Assembly: GCA_021229015.1 (NCBI GenBank)
Contig: CM037788.1
Span: forward strand, 38,712,024 to 38,776,023
Direction of reading: 5' to 3'
Length of the DNA stretch: 64,000 nt
Source: Solen grandis
Taxonomy: Eukaryota > Mollusca > Bivalvia > Adapedonta > Solenidae
Made by a program: the position numbers and the translations under genes
Shown here: in pieces, positions 47,732 through 60,125 of the stretch
Layout: each line of letters opens with the position of its first letter
Position numbering within the stretch: position 1 is the first letter of the stretch
Notes under the pieces: model-generated
The model's database searches: none
Seen by the model: only the letters and a program-made list of their open reading frames with translations
Told to the model about the DNA's origin: nothing

Positions 47732-49426
47732 TTTTAACTTAACGTGGTAAGGTCAAGATAAAGTAAATGTCTATAAAAACAAGCGTTTCCTATAGTCTTT
47801 CAAGCCACCCGGATGCTTTTAATTAGTTTTTGTTGCCACACCTGTTACAAAAAGAATATCTCTTACGAACATTTCTTTTAAAACACTATTGATTCCTCAT
47901 GCAACATTTTTTTCAGTCTAGATTAAGACCAGGCTTAATTCCACAATTTTTTCGATAAATTTAATTCACAAAATAATGAAAATACCCCTTAAAGCAAGAC
48001 TGTTCTGCTGATGAATGTGTGCTAATAGTGCATAGTTCTGTGATATTGGGAATGTTTCATATCTATAGCTTCTAATCAAGTATACGGTAAAATCAATAAT
48101 GTTATCTCAAGAGAGACCATATTGTACTCAAATGTAAACAACACGGTACTAATATCATTGTTATATAAGCAACGACATAACCTACAAATTGAATCAATAT
48201 TTACCTGGCCTTTTTAAGTGCATTATCCATTTTACATCCAAACAAGATCAGAAAATTCAGTGTTTTATTAAACGAATACGTATTAAGTCGAACTATTTTT
48301 CACTATCTAAAGCCTCATGTGTGACACTCCGTTGTGTTCGCCATATTGGGAAGCAGTACTCCAGTGAATATGCCGCTCACCAATGACGTCACAGCATCAT
48401 GAAAGTCGGTTCTGCTAATGGCGCACTGGGAGCCTACTTTCTATACGGACAGTGGGAATTATTGGAAATCTGAAATCGATGGCTGTTAAACAGGACGTGT
48501 CGAATGAGTGACATGGCCATATTCGTGTTATTGCGTAGAAGTAATTAAATTTGTGGAAATCATGCGTTTTTAAGACACGTAAAATCTATTTCCGTATTCT
48601 ATGTTGACTTAAAATTTTACATCTACCTGAATAAAAGGAATGAGACATACATTCACCCATTTTCCTTTAATTAATATGCATGTAGTAAAAAGTAAATAAA
48701 TCTAAGGACTGAAAAGAAAGTATTTTGTTTTCTAACAATAGCTTCTTCTTCTTCTTCTTTCATAATCATAATCTTTTTATTCTTTTTATTCTTTTTTTTC
48801 TTCTCATTTTCGTCTTCACTATGTTTTCTTTTCATCATCAACACTATGATGATGATGATCATCATCATCATCATCATTTTCTTCTTCTTCTCTATGTACT
48901 TTTTTTTCTTATTCAGCTTTTTTTGTAAGTAGTAACATTTTTTTAAAAGAACTACCTTGTATTTCACTAATTAAAGCATGCGTGATTTATCAACACCGTA
49001 TGACATTTAATCCGTTTAAAAAAGTTTTCTTTAATTCTTAAAGAAACTAACACCAAAGCAACGGCTTTTGACAAAGTCTTTCGTGACAAAATCATCCTAA
49101 AAAAAAAAAAACAAAAAAAAATCTCATCACATAATTCAGTTTCACCCTTGTGGCAACTAACTAAATAATTGTTTACGCGTACATCAGCTGCGCCTTCTTT
49201 AATTGCAGATTTTTTCATCACAAGGCATTCTTTTAGGATTGTATGAAATGTGTCTGACGCATTGTTCCGTCGCATATGATCTTCTGGAGTTCCGCTCAAC
49301 CGGAGCAATTCTCCCAGTGTCAAATATATGGCGTTTTGTTGCGTTTATCACACATATGGGATTTGTCACTAGTGTAAGAGAAATGCCACGAGTTATAAGA
49401 AAGACATAAAAGTTTTAGGGTTGCGA
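47732..49426. other. Low-complexity and non-genic stretch
   Basis: CTT-rich and ATG/ATC-rich runs at 48733-48890 give spurious Lys/Met frames. A minus-strand frame at 49120-49323 (LLRLSGTPEDHMRRNNASDT then FHTILKECLVMKKSAIKEGA) has protein-like composition but no recognised family; it may be a transposon ORF fragment. Confidence 0.5.
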
Positions 49427-49625
49427 TTACGGTAAATCACTTATTTTCGTTGAAATTGAATTACAGGGAATTTCGTGGGTACCCTTTGTTGTGTATTAAT
49501 GTTTTAGAAAACGTGAGGTCTAGTGAAGAATGGGTTTCCGTGGGGATTATATTTGTGGTTAAAAAAAATCTCCAAATAACAGACGAAAATTAGTGTCCCA
49601 TGAAAATTAATGATAGCATAGTATT
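49427..49625. mobile_element. MITE, family M2 (diverged)
   Basis: Starts ATTACGGTAAATCACTTATT and ends CATGAAAATTAATGATAGCA TAGTAT, with internal GGAATTTCGTGGGTACC. About 199 bp, equal to the other full copies. Confidence 0.6.
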
Positions 49626-49929
49626 CTTGAGGCGGCGACATTTGTTTCCACCAGAAATAGAAATATTACATCCACAGGCTTCTGTATCCGATTTAAAAAA
49701 AAAAAAAGTTTTGCTTCTCATTTAAAGTTATTCTGACGTGTTTACTTCCTTCTACTTCATCTTCATTTTTTTAATTTCCTGTTTACCGGCGACGTTGATC
49801 TTATTATAAAGTGTGAGTGGTGCAAGACTTGTTCATTATTGCATATCCACCGCCCCCGAAAAGAGTATTTATAGTATAACTACTTTATTTCTTGTTGATT
49901 TTAATGTTTCAACGACGATACAGTCAGAT

Positions 49930-50100
49930 CTGTCTTAAGTGGTCGGTCAAGGGAACAAAAGAATGTGACCGCTTAACTGAGGTAACCGCTAAATTAAATT
50001 TAAACATATAAACAAATGCTACAGTTTGATAATAATAAAACTGACTGCTCAATGCAGGTTTACCGCTTAATACAGGTGGCCGCTAATACCAGTCCTTGGG
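49930..50100. mobile_element. MITE-like element with GACCGCTTAA repeats
   Basis: GTCTTAAGTGGTCGGTCAAG, GTGACCGCTTAACTGAGGTA, GTTTACCGCTTAATACAGGT and GGCCGCTAATACC form imperfect direct and inverted repeats. The pattern resembles terminal regions of short DNA transposons. Confidence 0.4.
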
Positions 50101-50689
50101 ATTCCATTGGTGCTGAGAAGAAATATATACCGGTGCCTGCTTAAATTTACAACTGTGTTATGTCGCAGCCCACAACCTCCAAGTTACTTAATGGACGTTC
50201 TCACCAAACGGCCATGGAGAGAAAACGTATAACTTGCAGACAAAACGTATGGATTTGATGGGTTTATTCTGTGCTATAAAGTTTCATTTATTTCATGCAT
50301 TTGCATTTTTCCTATACGACATGACGTAATATCATACTGATCAAGAACGACAAAGCTCTTGTGTGGATGTGATTGCCGCATATCCCAGTTCGATAACAAT
50401 GAGATAAAAATGAGTTCAATCAATTTCGCTAATTTCGCCTGCCAAGTCTGATGTGAAACAGAACGTCTTAGTCTTTAGACACATTCCAGATTTGATAAAA
50501 AAAAAAAAAAAGATCCAATGTTCCATTTTAAATATGCCCATAGGCTTCACTTTACTTAAGTATATTTTTTAAAGTTATTAATGTCATGCCAAAGACAGCC
50601 TCTAGTTTCAGGACCTACCAAACTTGGACTCAGCAAAGGGATCAGAATCTTATCTGCTATATTCTATCCTTAAAATACAGCTAAACTGC

Positions 50690-50870
50690 GATTTTTCCAA
50701 GAATGTATGAGGGAAACTCAAAATCTCGGATACATGAAAGATTCGGAAAATCGAGGTTATTTTACCTTTAATTTTAACTGTAAAGGGTTTATTTTGAGGG
50801 AAACTCAAAATCTCGGATACATCGAAAGATTCGAAACATCGAGGTTATTTTATCTTTAATTCTAGTTGAT
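50690..50870. repeat. Two-copy tandem repeat, about 100 bp
   Basis: GAGGGAAACTCAAAATCTCG GATACATgaAAGATTCG and ATCGAGGTTATTTTA occur twice, at about 50708 and 50798. Both halves contain inverted TCTCGGAT/ATCGAG motifs. Confidence 0.75.
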
Positions 50871-50900
50871 GAAGGGGCTGGAAATATATTTTGATTTAAG

Positions 50901-52400
50901 CAAGACTCCTTGGGCTCTCGCAATTTCACTGCATTGTATGATCCCTGCCATCCTACTGTTCATTTTTTTTTTCTTTTTTTTTTTTCAAAACGAAATACAT
51001 ATTTATTAATGCATTATTGTTATAAAAAAAACTTAATTCTTGTTATATAATCAATACTTTTCTGAACACTCGATTTGATATGAGTTTTATATATAAATCT
51101 TTGATTTGACTGTTTCAGCAATGTTAAAGCTTATTCCATGAGATTAAGGAACAATCAGGGTTTTTTTCTCTCTTTTTTTCGGACCTTCGAATATTCGAAA
51201 TAACACATCGTTACTGTACGATCACATCTGTCTAAAGCGACGAGTCAAGAAAACGAGAAAAAAGGTTGCTATGAGAAAGTCAATTTTAAACGAGGTCAAA
51301 TGTATAATAGGTATCATACCAAGAATATTAAAAAAAAATGCTGATAAACACAGATAGGTTAAACTTGAAAAGGTGTGCATATTTGTCCGTGCTAAAACAC
51401 GAATTTACAAATGCTATGAAAAGTACTTGGAAAGTAGAAACCTTGGGGTTTGATTTTTTCATTGATTTCTCAATTAATATCGATTGCAAGGATAAATGGT
51501 GGCGTCATGACGTCATTCACTTTACAGTGTTATGGCGTCAATCATGAGAAAGTATCATGATAGTGTTATCTAACTGCTCATCTGATAAATACTTCAGAGA
51601 AAGTTGACATCATATCAGTATTGAGCGGGCATGACTTACAAATCCCGGCACGGTCCCTAAACCGGCCTCAAACATCCTTCCTTGACAACTTCGACTTCTG
51701 CAAATATAGGCAGATGTCTTTTTCCACGTTCATAAACCTCTCTGTCAGAAACAACAGCGCTTGTAATGTCCCAGTGAACAAAACCACCCACTCAATCCAC
51801 AGATATTAACCTTGTGTCTGCATGCTAAACCGTCGTATCGATACACATGCCGCGATGGCGGTTATATCGGTGTTCTTCCGATACTCCGATACGCGCGATA
51901 TAAGTTCCGATAATCGATCCTGTGCCAATGTCTATTGGAAACGATGGGACATGCTGACAATGGACTGGACATGTCCGTGCTAAAATTACATTCGGTTGAT
52001 GGATGGTCGAAGGAAAGCGATCTACAAGCACAGCTTATTGATGTTTATTAATAACGTATGAAGAATAGATATAGCAACCTCATAAATGTCTTGAAATAGA
52101 CATTGGCGAGGCAGCGGATGGGTCGATATGGAAATAACGGATGGATTAATAAGGTATCATATTCAAGCGGATATGATACTATGCACAGACTTACGTGACC
52201 AGCGTAATTAAGGTTTTATGTCATTCGTGAAATTATTTTAAGATGAGGCCAAATGAAAAGGTCTTTCTTTGTGACATGTGGGTCAAATTTATAAGATACT
52301 TTATAATGATCTGCATTTAATGAAGTTCTAAATGAAAAGACATTGTATTTGTCTGTATTTTCGGGGATTTTTTTATTCTAAGATCCTTCCAAAAATAAAT
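50901..52400. other. Non-genic stretch
   Basis: No recognisable exon. Frames at 51338-51547 and 51621-51809 are unsupported. A TTTTTCTTTT-rich patch lies near 50960. Confidence 0.5.
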
Positions 52401-52430
52401 AAATGAATGAATAAATAATAAATAAATAAA

Positions 52431-52680
52431 TAAATAATGGAGGTCAAAATTAATGATCACAAGAACGAAAAAAAAAGTTTCAACGTTCATACAAAGCTTT
52501 ACTATCTTTTCCGTACCGGAGAGGTGAAAATATTTGACCTTCAGTCTATATTCTAATGATGGATGGATGAAGGTCAAATATTTTCACCTCTCCGGTACGG
52601 AAAAGATAGTAAAGCTTTGTATGAACGTTGAAACTTTTTTTTTCGTTCTTGTGATCATTAATTTTGACCTCCATTATTTA
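52431..52680. repeat. Perfect long inverted repeat (113-nt arms, 24-nt loop)
   Basis: The left arm 52431-52543 and right arm 52568-52680 are exact reverse complements by eye, including a nine-base A/T run; the loop is 52544-52567. (AAAT)n runs extend the pairing on both sides but differ by one or two units. Both strands give the same spurious frame. It may be a hairpin RNA source, a young foldback insertion, or a long-read palindrome artefact. Confidence 0.95.
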
Positions 52681-53301
52681 TTTATTTATTTATTTATTTA
52701 TTATGTATTCAATGTTATTGGCAAATAAATATTGCACTTTTTGTCATTTAATGACGAAAAAGCAGACGTTGAGCATTTAACAAAATAACCTTGAACCTTG
52801 AATCTCGCTATATCTTTTCCAAGTACGGTAAGCGTTCATTAAAACACGAGTACGGCCTGATTTCAGCATCATTATTCATGCGATATCGTCGTATAGGATT
52901 AATTGAAATCAATATCGCTCAAGTATCTCAAAATAACAACAATATAGGCACTTTTCTTATATCTCATTATTAATAATTATATAAGACCAAAGTGCACATG
53001 ATTAAATATTAAAGAAACCTAAAAATGAGAAAGAAATAAACGAAATACGCTTTCACAAAACCATATTAACCATGTGTATAATATTATAATTAAGCGACAT
53101 ACCTTCTCTTTATATCTGCAGAATTATCTATAAATATCCCCATAATTGGAAACAAATAAGTCCACAGAGATGGAATTAATAAGTGTTATCAATAGGAATG
53201 GGTGTAATTTAGTCCAAACTGCGGCCTAAGGAATTCGATACAAATAGATGAAGTACATTTAATTAACAACATCCGGTTCTGTTGTTGTTGTAGTGGAGGT
53301 A

Positions 53302-53358
53302 ACCGTCGCTGCGTCAGTATTTCAACCATAGAGCGGCGTCCAGCTAATTACAGCTTCC
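53302..53358 (-). mobile_element. SINE family A, 3' fragment
   Basis: GTAACCGTCGCTGCGTCAGT through GAGCGGCGTCCAGCTAATTA CAG, the end of family A; the rest is absent. Confidence 0.75.
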
Positions 53359-53944
53359 GTTTCTGTGACCTTGCATTTGATAACTTCCGTTTAGTGGCAC
53401 CCCACTTGTGTATGAACCAATTGCAAATTGTGTGTAACGGTTGGCGGTGGAGTGAAAGATAGAAATAATCATGAATGAAGGAAGAATTAATCAATTAACA
53501 AAAAATCTATACAGCAGCACATGAAAGTTAGTTAGAAATGAAAATGCATTTTATGACTAAAAAGAAAATTATGTTCCTTTAAATTTAAGTTTAAATCCTA
53601 ATAGGTGGCGCTATGGTAGCATGATGGTGAAAGCAACGGACTTTTTTCACCGCATAGCAAGAGATACAGAGAAATCAGTCTCCCGCTAGTTTGCATTTTT
53701 GGCCGTCTAACACGTTTTACACAAAATGGTGTATGCACCATTGCCGATTTATTAATTGTACTCGACTGGCATTTATTTAATGTCCTTACACATCCAATTT
53801 GTAAATGATTTCATCATTGGTGAATGCATCAGAATCTATCATTTACATATCACGTGACTTCATACGCGAATTTCTAAACCCAGTGAATACGTACCGACGC
53901 TTTATTTGATACTGTTTTAAAATATAACAGATTGTTGTTGCATT

Positions 53945-54184
53945 GGGGTTTACCGTCGCTGCGATAGTATTTAAATCATATAGCGACGCCCTGCTAATTA
54001 CAGGTGGAGGAAGACCCCGAGTACACAGAGGTACCCGGGTAGAACCACCAACCTACCGCAAGCCAGCTGGAAGGCTTCCTCACATGAAATATCCGAAGTC
54101 TCTACCGGGATTCGAACCCACAACGGTGAGGTGCTGAGAGGGACTGTAGTCGATGACTGTAACCGCTCGGCCACGGCGGCCCCC
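53945..54184 (-). mobile_element. SINE family A, full-length
   Basis: Minus strand: GGGGCCGCCGTGGCCGAGCG (A box), GTGGGTTCGAATCCCGGTAG (B box), CCTTCCAGCTGGCTTGCGGT, ACCCGGGTACCTCTGTGTAC, ending AGCGACGGTAAACCCCAA. Confidence 0.9.
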
Positions 54185-54329
54185 TAAAATATAACAGAAT
54201 TCATGTCGAAATTATTATTATTATTATTGCAATGGTTACTTTTTTACATGTTGACTTGGTTGCCAAAATGCTGGGAAATTATTAAGGAATTTATATATAA
54301 ACAGTCTCTCACCTCACACCCCCTCCTTC

Positions 54330-54705
54330 ATATCGCCAGGGTCTCGGTCATTTAACATCTACATATATAGTACGTGCTACCTCTCAGCAAAAGTACGCCG
54401 CACCCATGTGACATGAAACCACACTCTAGCTGTCACATTATCCTGACATCGGGCCAACCATTTACGTGCTGAGCGCCAACAAGTACGACGTTAGTATGTC
54501 GCGGTCGGAATCAAACCCGTGACCTCCCGCTTCCGTGGTGGACATTTTTGGACTTTGTCTAGTGTAATCACGTCATAGACAAGTGGCATGGTACCACACT
54601 CAGTCGTCACATTATTCCGAAACAAAACCATCTACCCATATAGGCTGACCGCTTCACAAAGGAGATGTAAACCAGCAGCAATCGAACCCATGTCCCATGT
54701 CCTCC
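54330..54705 (-). mobile_element. Two SINE family B pieces in tandem
   Basis: Two blocks each hold the family B order in reverse: GCACCCATGTGACATGAAAC/CACACTCTAGCTGTCACATT to CGGTCGGAATCAAACCCGTG (54390-54520), then GACAAGTGGCATGGTACCAC to GCAGCAATCGAACCCATGTC (54575-54700). The second ends in a T17 run. Confidence 0.65.
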
Positions 54706-55266
54706 CGTTTTTTTTGGTTTTTTTTTTTTTTTTTTTTGACAGAAGCTCTGGTGCCGTTGATTACTAAAGCTTGGATATTGGAACTAGAATCGCAAAATTT
54801 GGAAGTGCGGACCAAATTCATCAGGCAGCTATCTCGGGAATGTTGTGTCTATGTTTATTGTAACACAGAAGAACAAGTGTGGCAGCGCAATTAAATAAAA
54901 TGAAATCAAACCATAGTTATCATCATTATTATTATTTTTAATATGTTAATGAAATATGTGACATTGGCATGTTGCGATGAAATTTGGCCTCTAACGGCGT
55001 CTTGTTTAGGGTGCTTTTAAGATATGACGGTATAACTTCTTTCGAAACACACGGGTAAAACTGGAAAAAAGTAATCAACGAAAGCCGTCATCGATCAACA
55101 GTAGGGTTTATTTTATATAAACAGATAAAATAGTGTGTTCTATCACTGAAATAAAATCAGTTTTATAAATATCATCAACACTGTGAGAGCTGATCGGTCA
55201 GCTGGATTTTCTCTTAAAAAGGGTGATAACTGGGATGAAGCTTAAAGTGTCTTCGACTCTAAATAA

Positions 55267-56745
55267 ACAAGAGGGCCATGATGGCCCTGGATCGCTCACC
55301 TGGTATCATTAGGCTATGTAAAAGCAAGTGACCCCTGGGGCAGAGCCAATTTTGACCTCAGGGTCATGATTTGAACAAAGTTGGTAAGAATCGACTAGAC
55401 AATGCTACACACTACCACACTCTACTTGGTAGAGGTCTATTAGCCCATGTTACATACCAAATATATAAACTCAAGACCTTGAAGATTTTTCTAGTTTTTT
55501 TTTCCAATATAATTCTATGTAAAATCAAGTGATCCCTGGAGCGGGGCCAATTTTGACCCCAGCGTCATGATTTGAACAAACTTGGTAAGAATTGACTAGA
55601 CAATGCTACACACCAAATATCTAAACTTTATGCTTTGTGGTGTCTGAGAAGAAGATTTTTCAAGTTTTTTTCCTATTAGCCTATGTAAAATCAAGTGACC
55701 CCTTGGGTGGGGCCAAATTTGATCCCAGGGCCATGATTTGAACAAACTTGGTGGATCACTAGACAATGCTACACACCAAATATCTTAACTCTATGCCTTG
55801 TGGTTTCTGAGAAGAAGATTTTTCAAGTTTTTTCCTATATCAGCCTATGTTAAATCAAGTGACCCCTGGGGCGGGGCCAATTTTGACCCCAGGGTCATAA
55901 TTGAACAATCTTGGTAGAGAGTCATAAGACCATGCTACATACCAAATATCTAAACTCAAGGCCTTGTGGTTTCTGAGAAGAAGATTTTTCAAGTTTTTTT
56001 CCATATTAGCCTATGTAAAATCAAGTGACCCCTGGGGCGGGGCCAATTTTGACCCCAGGGTCATGATTTGAACAAACTTGGTTGTGATCCACTAGACAAT
56101 GCTACACACCAAATATCTGAACTCCATGCCTTGTGGTTTCTGAGAAGAAGATTTTTCAAGTTTTTTTCTATATTAGCCTATGTTAAATCAAGTGACCCCT
56201 GGGGCAGGGCCAATTTTGACCCCAGGGTCATAATTTGAACAATCTTGGTATAGAGTCATAAGACCATGCTACATACCAAATATCTAAACTCCATGCCTTG
56301 TGGTTTCTGAGAAGAAGATTTTTCAAGTTTTTTTCTATATTAGCCTATGTTAAATCAAGTGACCCCTGGGGCGTGGCCAATATTGACCCCAGGGTCATAA
56401 TTTGGACAATCTTGGTAGAGAGTCATAAGATCATGCTACATACCAAAAATCAAAAGGCTAGGCCTTGTGGTTTCGGAGAAGAAGATTTTTTAAATTTTCA
56501 TTTTTAAAATTTATTTTTAGCTACTGTGACCTACTTATTTACCCAATCAAAATAATTTGAACAACTTTGATAGAGGTCATGATAAGGATGATTCCTGTGA
56601 AGTTTGGTCAAAATCCATCCAGTGGTTTAGGAGGAGAAGTTGTTTAAAGGAAAAGTTGACGCAAGACGCACGCACGCACGGACGGACGGACGGACGACGG
56701 ACAAAAGGCGATCACAGAGCACGTTGTGCTCAGGTGAGCTAAAAA
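55267..56745 (+). mobile_element. Helitron-like/Pearl-type element with seven 166-bp core repeats
   Basis: The 5' end ACAAGAGGGCCATGATGGCC CTGGATCGCTCACCTG contains a GGGCCATGATGGCCC hairpin. The core has about seven units of roughly 166 bp, each with TCAAGTGACCCCTGGGGCGG, CCAATTTTGACCCCAGGGTC, CATGCTACATACCAAATATC and GAAGAAGATTTTTCAAG. The 3' end has (ACGG)n, GGCGATCACAGAGCACGTTG TGCTCAGGTGAGCTAA, i.e. a GAGCAC-GTT-GTGCTC hairpin then CTAA, as in Helitron ends. The short termini CTCACCTG and CAGGTGAG are inverted. No protein is encoded. Assignment to Helitrons is inference. Confidence 0.8.
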
Positions 56746-57186
56746 GATCTTGATATGTAATATGTACGTGAATATAAAGCAATCAAGTATTTGTTAGATG
56801 CCTCCATTTGTTGCCTACAAATGGCAAATATTCACATGTATCTACGAGAGAAGAGGATAGAAATACGCTCTATCGTCATATCAGTTAATATACACTGTAC
56901 AATAAAATGTTTCGAGAGGAAGTTGAAAAGCAATACAATTTTAATGTTTTCATATTTTTTTAAAACAAAAGTACTCTTATTTATAAACTTGTCGAGGACT
57001 AATCCTAGGGCGATTTGGTATCTGCATTGTGTAGTATCAGACCATGCATAAGTGTGAGTTCGGAGAAGGCCTCTCGGGTTTCCACGTCCACCGAGACCTT
57101 TTCCATTTCGCAGTTAATACTGCACGTCAAATCTGGCATTTGAGCCTTTTTTTCATGCATTACAAGAATAAACTAGAACTATCACT

Positions 57187-57532
57187 GAAGGTGATTCATA
57201 CCCCCACCCCCATCTTTGACACAGGATGTATTCACATGACACATAAAACGAATGTTCACACATAGGATTGGGCTTATAAGCATACCAAAAAAAAATATTA
57301 TCACTAAAGGTGATCAATACCCACACCGGAAGTCTGTGTAGGAATACAGTTTCAAAAGTTTGCGTGAGTGTAAGACTACATGTATGTAAGGTTTAAAGTT
57401 AGTGTGAGCAATGGTTCAAAAGTTTTGGACAATGCTAAAAAGTTTTGACAGACAGACAGATAGACAGAGAGACACACATACAGACACACAGAAGAAAACA
57501 ATTTGCCCCCCAGATCTGTAGCTGAGGAGAAT
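57187..57532 (+). mobile_element. Short tandem-core element remnant
   Basis: Two copies of ACTRAAGGTGATYCATACCC (57187, 57305), a GACAGACAGACAGATAGACA tail and GCCCCCCAGATCTG. Same style as the other tandem-core elements; directly abuts the next one. Confidence 0.45.
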
Positions 57533-59417
57533 AACAAGAGGGCCATGATGGCCCTGAATCGCTCACCTGAGTACCATTGCTTCAACTGATGTCAAGGTTT
57601 TTAAACAGAAGGATTCTGATATAACTTAATCTAAAACATTTTCCCCTGACAAATACTACACACCAAATATCTAAGCAATGGGCCATCATGGTTTCAGAGA
57701 AGACTTGGGCGCAGGGTCATTTATCACCGTAGGGCCAAGACTTTGAAAATCTTTGTAATGAACATTAGATGCTACTACATACCAAAAAATCTTAGCTCTA
57801 GGCCTTATTGATTCATAGAAGAAGATTTTTTTAAGATTTTCCTATTTAACTCTATGTTAAAACAAGTGACCCCTTGGTGTGGGGTCATTTATCACCATAG
57901 GGCTATGATTTGTACAATCTTGGTAGTGTGGCCCATAAGATGATGCTACATACCAAATATCTAAGCTCTAGGCCTTATGGATTCATAGAAGAAGATTTTT
58001 TAAGATTTTCCTATATAACTCTGTGTAAAACAAGTGACCCCTGTGGGGGTCATTTATCACCATTAGGGCTATGATTTGTCAATCTTGGTAGTGGCCCATA
58101 AGATGTGCTTCATACCAAATATCTAAGCTCTAGGCCTTATGCATTCATGGAAGAAGATTTTTTAAGATTTTCATATGTAACTCTGTGTAAAACAAGTGAC
58201 CCTGGTGCGGGGTCATTTATCACCATAAGCTATGATTTGTACAATCTTGGTAGTTGGCCCAGAAGATGATGCTACATACCAAATATCTAAGCTCTAGGCC
58301 TTATGGATTCATAGAAGAAGATTTTTTAAGATTTTCCTATATAACTCTATGTAAAACAAGTGACCCCTGGTGCGGGGTCATTTATCACCATAGGGCTATG
58401 ATTTGTACAATCTTGGTAGTGGCCCATAAGATGATGCTTCATACCAAATATCTAAGCTCTAGGCCTTATGCATTCATGGAAGAAGATTTTTTAAGATTTT
58501 CCTATATAACTCTATATAAAACAAGTGACCCCTGGTGCGGGGTCATTTATCACCATAGGGCTATGATTTGTACAATCTTGGTAGTGGCCCATAAGATGAT
58601 GCTTCATACCAAATATCTAAGCTCTAGGCCTTATGCATTCATGGAAGAAGATTTTTTAAGATTTCCTATATAACTCTATATAAAACAAGTGACCCCTGGT
58701 GCGGGGTCATTTATCACCATAGGGCTATGATTTGTACAATCTTGGTAGTGGCCCATAAGATGATGCTTCATACCAAATATCTAAGCTCTAGGCCTTATGC
58801 ATTCATGGAAGAAGATTTTTTAATTTTCTTATAACTCTATGTAAACAGTGACCCCTGGTGCGGGGTCATTTATCACCATAGGGCTATGATTTGTACAATC
58901 TTGGTAGTGGCCCATAAGATGATGCTACATACCAAAATCAAAAGGCTAGGCCTTGTGGTTTCGGAAGAAGATTTTTTCAAGTTTTTCCTATATTAGCCTA
59001 TGTGAAATCAAGTGACCCCTGGGGCGGGGCCAATTTTGAACCCAGGGTCATAATTTGTACAATCCTGGTAGACAGTCATAAGATCATGCTACATACCAAA
59101 AATCAAAAGGCTAGGCCTTGTGGTTTCAGAGAAGAAGATTTTTTAAATTTTCATTTTTAAAATCTATTTTTAGCTCCTGTGACCCAATTATGAGATGGAC
59201 CAGAACCATTTATACAACTTTAGTAGAGCTTCATCCAAGGAACATTCCTGCAAAATATTTTTCAAATTGGCCAAGCCGTTTAGGAGGAGATGTTGTTTGA
59301 AGCAATTGTTGACGCCGGACGCACGCACGCACGGACGCACGCACGGACGACGGACGACGGACAAAAGGCGATCAGAAAAGCTCACCTTGAGCACGTTGTG
59401 CTCATGTGAGCTAAAAA
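57533..59417 (+). mobile_element. Helitron-like/Pearl-type element with about nine 165-bp core repeats
   Basis: Same 5' end as at 55267 (AACAAGAGGGCCATGATGGC). The core units (GTGACCCCTGGTGCGGGGTC, TTTATCACCATAGGGCTATG, TTGGTAGTGGCCCATAAGAT) recur at about 57867, 58035, 58196, 58362, 58526, 58691 and 58850, and a last unit at 59015 resembles the other element's core. The 3' end is GAGCACGTTGTGCTC then ATGTGAGCTAA. A 139-codon frame at 58254-58673 is just the repeat read through. Confidence 0.82.
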
Positions 59418-59419
59418 TG

Positions 59420-59942
59420 CAGTCTAATTATGGTTCACATCCATATTTATTGTTTGCAAAAACCTGTCTTTAAGAATTTACATTGTGGTTTTCTTATGCA
59501 CTGCACTTCCTCTCATCAAGATCAATCTACATATGAAGTTTCATCAACCTAGCTACTTTAGTATTGGAGTTTAAAAATACAAAGGGCAATAACTCCTTTC
59601 AAAATACATGCAGAGTTATGGTTCTTAGGCACTGCACTTCCTCTCATCAAGATCAATCTACATATGAAGTTTCATCAACCTAGCTACTTTAGTATTGGAG
59701 TTATGCTCCGGACAAAATCAAAAGATTAAAAATGACAAAGGGCAATAACTCCTTTCAAAATACATGCAGAGTTATGGTTCTTATGCACTGCACTTCCTCT
59801 CATCAAGGTCTATCTACCTATGAAGTTTCATCAACATAAGTACAGTAGTTTTGGAGAAATGCTCCGGACAAATATTTGTAGACCAATTGCCGGACAGGGT
59901 GACTCCTATATACCCCCCCAAATTTCATTTGTGGGGGTATAA
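59420..59942 (+). mobile_element. Tandem-core element with TATACCCCC hairpin end
   Basis: Three core units of about 150 bp (GCACTGCACTTCCTCTCATC, AAGTTTCATCAACCTAGCTA, GGGCAATAACTCCTTTCAAA), then GACTCCTATATACCCCCCCA and TTGTGGGGGTATAATAA. It shares this end with the element at 24000-24575. Confidence 0.75.
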
Positions 59943-60014
59943 TAAACACATATTTTTATCTTGGGCTGTTGATGGCCTACATCAAGCAGGGATTTATGTA
60001 TGTAAACAAGAGTG

Positions 60015-60125
60015 TTCTTTAGAACACGTGTGTCACTTGCTGAAGCGTGACGGAAAAAATGGCAGACGACGGAAAAGTGATCCCCCGTGTCACATCTGCT
60101 TTCAGAAGGCGTCACAAAAAGTAGT
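60015..60125 (+). mobile_element. Small element with GTGTCACNTGCTGAAGC ends (intact homologue)
   Basis: ACAAGAGTGTTCTTTAGAAC hairpin, GTGTCACTTGCTGAAGCGTG, GACGACGGAAAAGTGATCCC, then CGTGTCACATCTGCTTTCAG. The same order is split by a SINE at 62290-62662. Confidence 0.6.

Noticed and set aside
48671..48967. Minus-strand Lys/Glu/Met-rich frame
   Set aside because: Low-complexity CTT and ATG/ATC runs.
52317..52728. The same 40-residue sequence predicted on both strands
   Set aside because: A consequence of the perfect inverted repeat.
58254..58673. 139-codon frame with a threefold repeat
   Set aside because: The 165-bp core repeat of a non-coding mobile element happens to be a multiple of three.
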